Source of the DNA: Ruegeria arenilitoris
Lineage (GTDB): Bacteria > Pseudomonadota > Alphaproteobacteria > Rhodobacterales > Rhodobacteraceae
DNA length: 64,000 nt
Assembly (NCBI RefSeq): GCF_042675705.1
Contig: NZ_JBHTJJ010000001.1
Strand: one strand, 5' to 3'
Part shown: positions 18,132 to 25,668 of the stretch, in pieces
How the letters are laid out: each line of letters starts with the position of its first letter
How positions within the stretch are numbered: position 1 is the first letter of the stretch
Notes under the pieces: generated by a model
Told to the model about the DNA's origin: nothing
What the model saw: only the letters and a program-made list of their open reading frames with translations
Databases searched by the model: none
Translations under genes and position numbers: made by a program

Positions 18132-20486
18132 TTATGCCTCGGTGTCGTCGCTCGCGTAGGTCGAGCTCATCGAACCGCCAACCATCGTGGTATCGACCGA
18201 GTTGCCAAGTACGTTGGCGCCCATGACGATTGTCTGGTTGAAGGCCGAGGTATCGACCACTGCTGCTGCCGACGCGTAGGATTCACCAGTGACGATACCG
18301 TCGCCACCATTGTTGGAACCCCAGGTGCCGCCATTGCCGCCGGCTCCGCCGTCACCCGAATAGGCGCCGGCCGCGCTGCCACCGGTGACTGCGCCACCCG
18401 TGGTATCGCCGGACATGGCGCTACCCATGGCGTAGCCGCTGGTACCGCCATTGGCCGCAGACGCACCGCCTGCACCACCGGCTCCCGAGCTGGCCGCGCC
18501 AGTCGCGCTGCCGGATCCGGTCGAGGTTGCATCGTTGTCGGTGTACGACGCGCCGCCGTATCCCGCGATGGCTTCGGCCAAGCTGTCGGCGGAACCGTTT
18601 GTGTCGGCGTCAGCAAAGACTTCTGCCGCACCACCGGTACCGGCCGTGTTGACCGCATCCGCGGAACCCGCACCGTTGCCGGACGAGGTGGACGTGGGCG
18701 TCGTGGTCCCACCGGCTCCGCCAGCGCCTTCCGCACTGGACGAACCCGAACCGGTTCCATTTGCCGCGCCATTGGCCGCGTTCGAACCGCCAGCTCCGCC
18801 GGTTCCGGTCGACGTCTGCGGGTTGCTGGCCGCACCGTTCACGTCACCGGGCGACTGGCTGATATTCGGACCGCTTGCTGCCAGATCGCCGACGCCCTGT
18901 GCGCCAGAGTTGGCTGCCGAGCTGCCGCCCGTGCCCGCTCCGCCGGACCCTGCGCCACCGGTTCCGGCACCGCCGGTTCCTGCGCCGCCGGTTCCGGCAC
19001 CACCGGTGCCCGCTCCGCCGGTACCCGGGTTGTTGCCTGTGGTTCCGCCGCCACCGGTCGCAGCGTCGGTATCAGCCGCATTCAAGGCCGGACCACCATC
19101 CGCGATTTCCTGGTTCAGCGCCGCGATGGCTGCTTCGACCATGGCCGAGAATCCGCCGGATCCCTCGCCACCAGAGCCTTCGCCACCAGCACCTTCACCA
19201 CCCGAGCCCGAGCCGCCGGAACCCGTGCCACCGGAACCAGGCCCGCCGGTGCCATTGGCGCCACTTTGCGCGCCGCTGCCAGCCATGCCCGCACCCGTGT
19301 TGCTTCCGGCCGTCGCTTCATTCGCTTCGGTCGTACCGGTGCTATTGTTCGATGCAGAACCCGAGTTCGATGACTCGCCGTTGCCGCCATTGGCGCCGTT
19401 CGCACCCGACTCGTTTCCGGCCAGGCCAAGGCCCGCGCCGATCGAACCGGTCGCGTTTTCACCACCGTTGGCATTGCCTTCCGAGTTGGCGCCGGACAGT
19501 CCCAGACCAAGGCCAAGACCGATCGAGCCGGCATTACCGCCTTCACCGCCAGTTCCCTGGCCGTTGGCATTCGAACTGCCGGTGTTGTTGGCGCTGGAGG
19601 TGCTGTTGGCGTTGCCGCCGTTGCCAGCCGTGCTTTCGCCACTGGCTTCAGCGCCCGACAGACCAAGACCCAGGCTCGTGTTGTTGGCGCCGCCCGAGGC
19701 CGCACCGTTGCCGCCTTGCGAAGCCGCGCCGGCATTGCCGGTGTGGCCGCCCAGCGCGAATGCGTGGCTGCCATTGGTCTCGCCGCTTGCGGCACCGCCG
19801 TAGCTGGTTCCGCCGGAACCCGAATTACCGCCGCCGGAGGAGGAACCAATGCCCTCTTCGGCATAGGCCGAACCGCCCGTCGCGCTGCCGTTCTGATAGA
19901 ACGAGCCGTCATTCGAAAGGCTGGGCGAATCCAGCGTGTCATCGTCACTCAGGTTGGCCAACTGGTTGTTGATCGACGACATGTCGTTGCCGTCACCGCC
20001 CATCGAGATGGTCAGGTTCAGATCATCGCCGGGATCATAATTCACGTCGTTTCCGGCCGTGATGACATCACCGATCGATGCCGAGTCACCGATATCCAGA
20101 TCGACCTGGTCATCGTCGCGCGGGATCCACTCACCTTCACCGAAATCGATGTTGATCGAGTTTGCGATGCTGTTGCTGTCATCGCCGCCATTGACGTTCG
20201 ATTGCTGCTGACCTTGCTGTTGGCCCTGCTGCTGCGCCTGACCCTGATCCTGACCCTGGGCCTGTTCGTTTGCAACCTCGGTCGCCTGAGCCTGAGCCTG
20301 GTTCTGTTCGTCTTCGTTGTTCGCAGCGTTTTGAACTTCCTGACCCTGCTGCTGTTGCTGCGCGGTCAGTTCGGCCTCGATATTTGCTTCTTCAACGGGG
20401 ATTTCCACCGAGATCGGAGCTTCGAGATTTTCAACATTAACTTCGTCAACGGTCGTGACATTGGTATTGTTCACATTGCGTCGCAT
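18132..20486 (-). CDS. Giant-repeat Gly/Ala/Ser/Asn-rich acidic protein, predicted type I secretion substrate
   Basis: A 784-residue low-complexity protein with no relative I can name. Residues 1-100 are Glu/Gln/Asn-rich, with the Gln tracts TAQQQQQGQ and GQAQQQGQQQGQQQ. Residues 120-190 form an acidic segment (DLDIGDSASIGD, GGDGNDMSSINNQLANLSDDD). Residues 200-735 are Gly, Ala, Ser, Asn and Thr, with LGLGLSG repeats near 272, 323 and 352 and seven GTGGA-type units at 488-522. The last 50 residues are more ordered (FNQTIVMGANVLGNSVDTTM). There is no Lys or Cys in the whole chain, and the only Arg are at 2, 3 and 123. There is no N-terminal signal peptide, which fits C-terminal-signal type I export by the adjacent machinery. 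The ATG at 20486 follows GGAAG; an ATG at 20525 lacks a site. Confidence 0.75.
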   Translation of the reverse strand: MRRNVNNTNVTTVDEVNVENLEAPISVEIPVEEANIEAELTAQQQQQGQEVQNAANNEDEQNQAQAQATEVANEQAQGQDQGQAQQQGQQQGQQQSNVNGGDDSNSIANSINIDFGEGEWIPRDDDQVDLDIGDSASIGDVITAGNDVNYDPGDDLNLTISMGGDGNDMSSINNQLANLSDDDTLDSPSLSNDGSFYQNGSATGGSAYAEEGIGSSSGGGNSGSGGTSYGGAASGETNGSHAFALGGHTGNAGAASQGGNGAASGGANNTSLGLGLSGAEASGESTAGNGGNANSTSSANNTGSSNANGQGTGGEGGNAGSIGLGLGLGLSGANSEGNANGGENATGSIGAGLGLAGNESGANGANGGNGESSNSGSASNNSTGTTEANEATAGSNTGAGMAGSGAQSGANGTGGPGSGGTGSGGSGSGGEGAGGEGSGGEGSGGFSAMVEAAIAALNQEIADGGPALNAADTDAATGGGGTTGNNPGTGGAGTGGAGTGGAGTGGAGTGGAGSGGAGTGGSSAANSGAQGVGDLAASGPNISQSPGDVNGAASNPQTSTGTGGAGGSNAANGAANGTGSGSSSAEGAGGAGGTTTPTSTSSGNGAGSADAVNTAGTGGAAEVFADADTNGSADSLAEAIAGYGGASYTDNDATSTGSGSATGAASSGAGGAGGASAANGGTSGYAMGSAMSGDTTGGAVTGGSAAGAYSGDGGAGGNGGTWGSNNGGDGIVTGESYASAAAVVDTSAFNQTIVMGANVLGNSVDTTMVGGSMSSTYASDDTEA
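18921..19025 (-). repeat. Seven tandem 15-bp units encoding GTGGA/GSGGA
   Basis: Inside the glycine-rich gene, residues 488-522 are five GTGGA units, one GSGGA and one GTGGS. At DNA level the 15-bp units differ mainly at third positions, so they are not identical copies. This indicates either age or selection against perfect repeats. Confidence 0.85.
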
Positions 20487-20965
20487 AACAATCTTCCATT
20501 TTTGAAGCGCCAGACCGCCATTCATCTACAAAGCGATATTCGGCGCGGTTGAAAAATATAATTGAGCATCCATTCGCGAAACTGCGCATGTCTGCGGCCT
20601 TGTCTTTCGAATGATGTGTTGTCACCCCCCTTTCTCGGCCAAGCCGATTCCGTGACTGCTCAAAATCACGCGAAAATACGCGGGCCGCAGACACGCCAGG
20701 TACAAGTACACTTCGCAAATTGAAGCACGACGCAGGGTACAGATGCCGTTCGGCCTGCCTAGCTGGCAGAAAGTATTAACATCACTAAAAGGCTGATTTG
20801 CTTGATGTATTACTCGAACACGCATTTCATGGCCGAGTTCGGAGCCGAATTGACCAGCGACAAAGGTTGGTGAGTTTAAGTTCTTTGAATCCAGATATTT
20901 AAGCGGTCCGACCGTCAAACGGCCTTAATCGAAAGTTCTAAAATCTGGTGATTCTCAAAGCCGTA
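20487..20965. other. AT-richer intergenic region upstream of the secretion locus
   Basis: About 480 bp without a supported gene, clearly richer in A and T than the surroundings. It must hold the promoter for the leftward glycine-rich gene, but I cannot place it with confidence (a TATATT in a weak context lies near 20558 on the minus strand). An 8-mer GAAAGTTC at 20931-20938 is the inverted partner of GAACTTTC at 20981-20988, so a loop or paired operator with the luxR promoter is possible. Confidence 0.5.
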
Positions 20966-20997
20966 CAGTTGTCGAAAACTGAACTTTCTGGTATACT
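20966..20997 (+). promoter_or_regulatory. Predicted luxR promoter with palindrome over the -35 box
   Basis: TTGTCG (20969-20974), a 17-bp spacer and TATACT (20992-20997) make a good vegetative-type promoter about 90 bp before the regulator gene at 21091. The inverted repeat CAGTT-GTCGAA-AACTG (20966-20981) covers the -35 element. That arrangement is typical of autorepression, or of control by a LuxR-type dimer. Further down, GGCCAAT is directly repeated with a 10-bp period (21037-21053). Confidence 0.65.
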
Positions 20998-21090
20998 CAA
21001 TACATATTTTTAATTGTTTTTATTCAGTTTCACCCCGGCCAATAACGGCCAATTCAGGACGTAATCTGGGGTATTTAGGGGGGCGCAAAA

Positions 21091-21843
21091 ATGAGCATTT
21101 CTGAATTAAGTAACAGTTCCAGCACGATCGACAAAAGTGAAGATTTCATGATTGTTTTTCTTGGGAAAGAGCTCTTCTACTCCAACCAAACCCTGCGAAG
21201 CGTTCAGCACGAATTCGGCGTGGCAGCCCATCGGTTTGAATCCCTCGCGGCATTCTTGTCCGAGGCGAGCAATGCTGAGGGTTCCGGCAAGATTGTTGTC
21301 GTGGATCAGATCATGATGGAGGATCTGCTGGCCCATCCCTCCGATTATGTTCGATCGTCCATGCCGGGATGCCTTGCCTTCGCATACCGCAAAGAGGACG
21401 CAGCCCGTTTCGTTTTCGAGCGATGGGACCGATCCCGGTACGGACCAATCGGGTATCTTCCGATGAACGTCGCCCCGGACGCATGGCGCGCGATCCTGCG
21501 GCTGCTGATGCATGAAGAGTTGTACCTGCCAGGATTTGTAGCCAATTGCGTTGCATTGAAGCCGTGCGCGAAAACCCCAACTGCAGCCCGGGAAACTCCG
21601 AAATCCCCTGCGGCTGGCCCTCTGTTGTCTAAACTGACCAGGCGCGAGAAGCAGGTTCTGCAGCTTGTCTCCGAAGGCAAAAGCAACAAGGCTATCGCTG
21701 CCCAGTTGGGTATCACCGAACACACGGTCAAGCTGCACATGCACAACGTGTCGGGCAAGATCGGTGTCAGCAACAGAACGGCAGCGGCGCATTTCTTCTT
21801 TGAGGCGGCGGCGCAAGACGCGCACCGAACTTCGGTTGACTGA
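21091..21843 (+). CDS. LuxR-family transcription factor with degenerate receiver-like N domain (CsgD-like layout)
   Basis: The 250-residue protein has a LuxR/GerE helix-turn-helix at about 180-235 (LTRREKQVLQLVSEGKSNKA, ITEHTVKLHMHNV). Its N-terminal half alternates strands and helices like a response-regulator receiver (FMIVFLGKELF, KIVVVDQIMMEDLL) but lacks the canonical acidic pair and conserved Lys. This layout resembles CsgD/VpsT biofilm-matrix regulators, whose pseudo-receivers are not controlled by ordinary phosphorylation. It is divergent from the glycine-rich polymer gene across about 600 bp and is the obvious candidate regulator of the secretion locus; this is inference from position and layout. 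Confidence 0.85.
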   Translation: MSISELSNSSSTIDKSEDFMIVFLGKELFYSNQTLRSVQHEFGVAAHRFESLAAFLSEASNAEGSGKIVVVDQIMMEDLLAHPSDYVRSSMPGCLAFAYRKEDAARFVFERWDRSRYGPIGYLPMNVAPDAWRAILRLLMHEELYLPGFVANCVALKPCAKTPTAARETPKSPAAGPLLSKLTRREKQVLQLVSEGKSNKAIAAQLGITEHTVKLHMHNVSGKIGVSNRTAAAHFFFEAAAQDAHRTSVD

Positions 21844-22333
21844 CGACTTCGAAGCCAGGTTCGATCGGTTGATCCTTTTGGTCGGCCGCCTGAACTATGT
21901 CTGGACGAACACCGAAAGCCTGCTGATACATCTGATTGCCGGCCTCTCGGGGACCAGCAAAGACGTAGCCGTCATCATTTTCCTGACCCTGAACACGACC
22001 CGCGCCCGAATTGATCTGGTCGAGCGTCTGGCAAAGATGGACGGAAGGCCGGCCTCGGTTCGTGATCCGATCCTTGAGCACACGCAGCGGCTCAGCCGTC
22101 TGTCGGGCATACGCAACAAGTTCAACCACTGCATCTATTCCTTCGACCAGGAAACCGGGAATCCCAAGACGATCCTGATGCGCATTGCCGATCGAAAAAC
22201 CGACATCAAGCTGGGGCGCGAAGATACGGTCGACGAACAGGCGATGCAGGAAATTGAGGATGTCGTAGCGCAGCTGTCGGCGGCGAACCAGGACATCTGG
22301 CGGCTGATCTCCAAGCTGGGTTATCCGGTCTGA
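21836..22333 (+). CDS. Small helical protein with HEPN-like R-x4-H motif, unknown function
   Basis: A reading frame overlapping the end of luxR by 8 bp, best started at the TTG at 21836 (about 165 residues). The translation is helix-rich (RLILLVGRLNYVWTNTESLL, RARIDLVERLAKMDG), and residues 93-98 read RNKFNH. That matches the R-x4-6-H signature (often RNxxxH) of HEPN-domain proteins, many of which are ribonucleases or nucleotide-binding toxins. No partner nucleotidyltransferase or antitoxin is adjacent. It is followed by the tRNA-Leu gene in the opposite orientation. The fold assignment is an inference from the motif and helix content only. Confidence 0.6.
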   Translation: MTDDFEARFDRLILLVGRLNYVWTNTESLLIHLIAGLSGTSKDVAVIIFLTLNTTRARIDLVERLAKMDGRPASVRDPILEHTQRLSRLSGIRNKFNHCIYSFDQETGNPKTILMRIADRKTDIKLGREDTVDEQAMQEIEDVVAQLSAANQDIWRLISKLGYPV

Positions 22334-22365
22334 CGATCGCCCTCGGCCAAGCCGACCATTGTGTT

Positions 22366-22451
22366 TGGTGCGGGCGGTGGGACTCGAACCCACACGGCGC
22401 TAGGGCCTTCGGATTTTAAGTCCGATATGTCTACCATTCCATCACGCCCGC
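22366..22451 (-). tRNA. tRNA-Leu (anticodon UAA)
   Basis: Read on the minus strand, the gene has acceptor GCGGGCG paired with CGCCCGC, and the encoded CCA end. The anticodon arm TCGGA-CTTAAAA-TCCGA gives anticodon UAA, a long variable arm marks the class II tRNA, and GGTTCGAGTCC forms the T loop. The length of 86 nt including CCA is right for tRNA-Leu. It decodes UUA and UUG, rare codons in this GC-rich genome. Confidence 0.95.
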
Positions 22452-22688
22452 ATCCGGCCGGTCTGGTGCACCGGCAACGGATCACGTGCCGAACACTTAC
22501 ACGCACCCATTCCGATTGCAAAGACCGCAAGCGGTTAATTCGCCAGCCTGATCAACGCCGTGCGGTTCAGTGCAAGCAGCCAATTTCCCAAGGGAACAAG
22601 AAGCGCGCAATTCTCGCATTCCACCCCTTTGCCTTGACAGATCGACTGCATTTCTATGACGTCTGCCGGATCGTTGAGGGAGGCCGCG

Positions 22689-23732
22689 ATGAAGACCGTC
22701 ACCAACCCGTATCGGGGCAAAGGCAAACTGCTTTCTCAGGCACCTTTCCCCTCAACCAACTCGAACCGGTTGGCACAGCTTCTGTCTCTGTGCCCGGCCT
22801 CCGGCTTGACACCACTGGCCGAAGCGCCGGGTTTGGCACCCGTTTCCCGCCTGTGGATCAAAGATGAACGAACGCGGATGAATCTCGGGTCGTTCAAGGC
22901 ATTGGGCGCGGCTTATGTCATCGCCTGCAAAGCGAGCGAAGCGACCGAGACACCCGACAACACATCCCTTGCCGGCCGCACTTATGTTACGGCCAGCGCC
23001 GGGAACCACGGCCTCAGCATGGCTGCGGGTGCGCGCGTTTTTGGTGCGAATGCCGTGGTGTTCATTTCTGAAACCGTGCCCGAAAGCTTTGCGCAGCGCC
23101 TTGCGGCGCAAGGTGCGCGAGTGGTGCGCGAAGGCGTCGATTACGCCGCAAGCATGAACGCCGCGAGCCGCGCGGCGAACGACAACGACTGGACGCTTCT
23201 GTCAGACAGCTCTTGGGAAGGGTACTATGACCTGCCCCATCTCTTGATGGAGGGGTACGTTCAAATGGCCGTCGAGGCGGTTGATCAATGTTCCGAACCT
23301 CCGACATTGATCCTGCTGCAGGCCGGAGTGGGAGGCTTGGCGGGCGCTGTTGCCGCATGTTTCCGAAAGGCTTGGGGAGACGACCCCAGGATCGTCGTGG
23401 TCGAACCGGCCGCAGCCCCGGCACTGATGGCCAGCATCCAAGCCGGCGCGCCGGTCTTTGCAGACGGTCCGGACAGCATCATGGGACGGCTGGATTGCAA
23501 GGAGCCATCGCTGATTGCGCTGAATGGATTGGCGCGGGATGCCGATCTGTTTCTGACGCTGGACGATGACACCGTGGCCGCTCAGCTTCCAGTCATGGCA
23601 GAGGCCGGGTTCGAAACGACTGCGTCAGGCGGGGCCGGACTGGCTGCCGTTCTGGATGCCGATAGCCGCAACTTGCTCAAAATCGGACCACAGGACCGCG
23701 TTATGTGCATCGTGACCGAGCAAGCCTCATGA
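22689..23732 (+). CDS. Fold-type II PLP enzyme, diaminopropionate ammonia-lyase/threonine dehydratase-like
   Basis: The 347-residue protein has the Schiff-base lysine Lys70 in MNLGSFKALGAAY, the substrate loop TASAGNHG and the phosphate-binding LLQAGVGGLAGA. The overall pattern (WIKDERTRMNLGSFKALG) is closest to diaminopropionate ammonia-lyase and EutB-like threonine dehydratases, which remove ammonia from beta-substituted amino acids. It is the first gene of an operon whose next two start codons overlap the preceding stops. The three activities together resemble parts of the ectoine eutABD set, but ectoine-specific genes are absent, so the substrate is open. The ATG at 22689 follows GGGAGG. 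Confidence 0.8.
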   Translation: MKTVTNPYRGKGKLLSQAPFPSTNSNRLAQLLSLCPASGLTPLAEAPGLAPVSRLWIKDERTRMNLGSFKALGAAYVIACKASEATETPDNTSLAGRTYVTASAGNHGLSMAAGARVFGANAVVFISETVPESFAQRLAAQGARVVREGVDYAASMNAASRAANDNDWTLLSDSSWEGYYDLPHLLMEGYVQMAVEAVDQCSEPPTLILLQAGVGGLAGAVAACFRKAWGDDPRIVVVEPAAAPALMASIQAGAPVFADGPDSIMGRLDCKEPSLIALNGLARDADLFLTLDDDTVAAQLPVMAEAGFETTASGGAGLAAVLDADSRNLLKIGPQDRVMCIVTEQAS

Positions 23733-24874
23733 GAGGGTTCGAACAAGCCGAATTCGAGGACAGAACTTCGCGTGCGCAGGATCTCATGCAAGAGCATGGA
23801 CTGGACGCCCTGCTGCTGACGACCGAGCCCGACGTCCGGTATTTCAGCGGCTTTCTGACCCGGTTCTGGGAAAGCCCGACGCGCCCCTGGTTCCTTGTCG
23901 TTCCCGCGACCGGCAAACCTGTCGCCGTGATTCCGTCGATTGGCGCGGCCTTGATGGCGCAGACCTGGATCGAAGACATCCGCACTTGGACCGCCCCGGA
24001 TCTGGCAGACGACGGAGTATCGCTGCTGGCCGAAACCCTACGCGAACTCGTTCCGGACGACGGCTTGATCGGATGCCCCGACGGGCATGAAACGCACCTG
24101 CGGATGCCGCTTGCAGGCTTCGGGCGTCTGAAATCCGAAATCGACCGCCGCAGGATCACCGGCGACCTTGGCATTCTGCGCGACCTGCGCATGGTCAAAT
24201 CTCAAGCCGAAATCAAAAAGATCGAAACCGCGTGCCGGATCGCAGGGGAAGCTTTTGAGCGGGTTCCTGAGATTGCAGCGGCAGGTGTTCCTCTGGATCA
24301 GGTTTTTCGGCGATTCCAGATGTTGTGTCTCGACCAAGGCGCCGATTGGGTGCCTTATCTTGCCGGCGCGGCCGACCAAGGCGGATATGGCGACGTAATC
24401 TCACCAGCAACCCAACAACCGTTGAAGCCGGGCGACGTGCTTATGTTGGATACCGGGCTGGTCTGGGACGGGTATTTTTGCGATTTTGACCGCAACTGGT
24501 CCGTCGGCCCGGCCAGTCCGGCCGTGCGCGCGGCGCACCACGCGCTGATCGATGCGACCGAGGCTGCGTTCGAGCAGGCCAGACCGGGCGCGACGGCCTC
24601 GGACCTGTATCACGCGATGAACTCGGTCCTGTCCCGTGGCGGCGGCGGGACCGAAGCCGGGCGCTTGGGCCACGGATTGGGCATGTCATTGACCGAGTGG
24701 CCTTCGCTCATCCCAACGGATCACACGGTTCTGAAACCCGGAATGGTGTTGACGCTGGAGCCAGGTATTGAGGTCGGTAGCAAAATACTTGTGCACGAGG
24801 AAAACGTGCTGATCACCGAAGGCGCACCCCGGTTCCTGAGTCCCAAAGCAGGACGGGAGATTCCTGAGCTATGA
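23729..24874 (+). CDS. M24 metallopeptidase-family hydrolase (Xaa-Pro peptidase-like)
   Basis: The 381-residue protein has a creatinase-type N domain (LLTTEPDVRYFSGFLTRFW) and a pita-bread C domain. Metal ligands are visible as Asp in MLDTGLVWDGYFCDFDRN (two Asp), His in GRLGHGLGMSLTEWPS, Glu in LTLEPGIEVG and Glu in LVHEENVLIT, so the dinuclear site is complete. It may cleave an Xaa-Pro-like or amide bond of a small N-substituted amino acid rather than peptides. Its ATG at 23729 overlaps the upstream TGA in ATGA, and its own stop overlaps the next start, so the three genes are translationally coupled. Confidence 0.85.
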   Translation: MRGFEQAEFEDRTSRAQDLMQEHGLDALLLTTEPDVRYFSGFLTRFWESPTRPWFLVVPATGKPVAVIPSIGAALMAQTWIEDIRTWTAPDLADDGVSLLAETLRELVPDDGLIGCPDGHETHLRMPLAGFGRLKSEIDRRRITGDLGILRDLRMVKSQAEIKKIETACRIAGEAFERVPEIAAAGVPLDQVFRRFQMLCLDQGADWVPYLAGAADQGGYGDVISPATQQPLKPGDVLMLDTGLVWDGYFCDFDRNWSVGPASPAVRAAHHALIDATEAAFEQARPGATASDLYHAMNSVLSRGGGGTEAGRLGHGLGMSLTEWPSLIPTDHTVLKPGMVLTLEPGIEVGSKILVHEENVLITEGAPRFLSPKAGREIPEL

Positions 24875-25587
24875 CAACACTGCCATTTTCTCTGGACACG
24901 GATGACCCGGGCATATCTCCGCTTGGCCTGATCGTTCTGCAGACAGACGAAACGATCGAAGGCGATTTCCGCAGGCTTTTTGCCGGCGACCCGTCACCCA
25001 TTTATGTCTCGCGCATAACCAGCGACCGGCAGGTCACGACCAAGACGTTGACCCGCATGAAACATGCGCTTCCAGCGGCGGCAGATTTACTGCCCAAGGC
25101 GCGCCCCTTCCGGGTTGTGGGCTACGCTTGCACCTCGGCAAGCTCGGTCATCGGGTCGGAAAAGGTCGAAGAACTGGTAAAGCAGGCTTGTGACGTGCAA
25201 ACGGTGACCAACCCGCTGCGCGCTGCGGTTGCTCAGGCGCGCGAACTGGGTGTGTCACGCTTTGCACTGCTGTCCCCGTATGTGGAGCAGGTCAACACGG
25301 CGCTTCGCGCGGCCTTCGCCGATCAAGGGGTCCTGATGGATGTGTTCGGCACCTTTGGGATTTCCGAAGAATCCAAGGTCGTCCGGATTTCGACGCAATC
25401 CATCGTTGACGCTGCGGTAAGACTGGGTTCGGACAGTGCGGTCGAAGCTGTTTTTCTCAGCTGCACCAACCTTCGCACGTTGGATGCCATCCCGCAGATC
25501 CATGAACAGATCGGCAAACCGGTCTTGTCCAGCAATCAGGCCCTTGCGTGGCACATGCAGCGCCTCAACACTGCGCAAAATCGCTGA
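24871..25587 (+). CDS. Asp/Glu racemase superfamily enzyme (maleate isomerase/EutA-like)
   Basis: The 238-residue protein keeps both catalytic cysteines of the family, Cys87 in GYACTSASSVIG and Cys198 in FLSCTNLRTLD. This pair is typical of maleate cis-trans isomerases, arylmalonate decarboxylases and the EutA protein of ectoine-use clusters. It should act by cysteine acid-base chemistry on a dicarboxylate or amino acid. It starts at 24871, overlapping the M24 gene stop. The role in the operon is probably racemisation or isomerisation of the product released by the M24 enzyme. Confidence 0.82.
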   Translation: MTTLPFSLDTDDPGISPLGLIVLQTDETIEGDFRRLFAGDPSPIYVSRITSDRQVTTKTLTRMKHALPAAADLLPKARPFRVVGYACTSASSVIGSEKVEELVKQACDVQTVTNPLRAAVAQARELGVSRFALLSPYVEQVNTALRAAFADQGVLMDVFGTFGISEESKVVRISTQSIVDAAVRLGSDSAVEAVFLSCTNLRTLDAIPQIHEQIGKPVLSSNQALAWHMQRLNTAQNR

Positions 25588-25668
25588 ATTCCCCCCAATG
25601 GGGATTGGTTTTTGTCATTGAGTCTTGCCAGCCGGACATTGCTGCGTCTTTAATGTGCTCAGGGATCA

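Noticed and set aside
18921..19025. Tandem 15-bp repeats as a CRISPR-like array
   Set aside because: Units are contiguous without spacers, in frame, and encode GTGGA in a protein.
18451..19803. 450-codon plus-strand open frame rich in Pro and Ala, antisense to the glycine-rich gene, with others at 18081-19373 and 18875-19972
   Set aside because: Gly-, Ala- and Ser-rich codons on the minus strand (GGN, GCN) read as Pro, Ala and Arg in the opposite frames and rarely make stops. The Pro-rich translation is a mirror of the real gene and has no ribosome-binding site.
22366..22451. tRNA-Leu as an integration site for a genomic island covering the creatinase block
   Set aside because: No integrase gene and no direct repeat of the tRNA 3' end was seen within the next 10 kb; base composition of the block is like the core.
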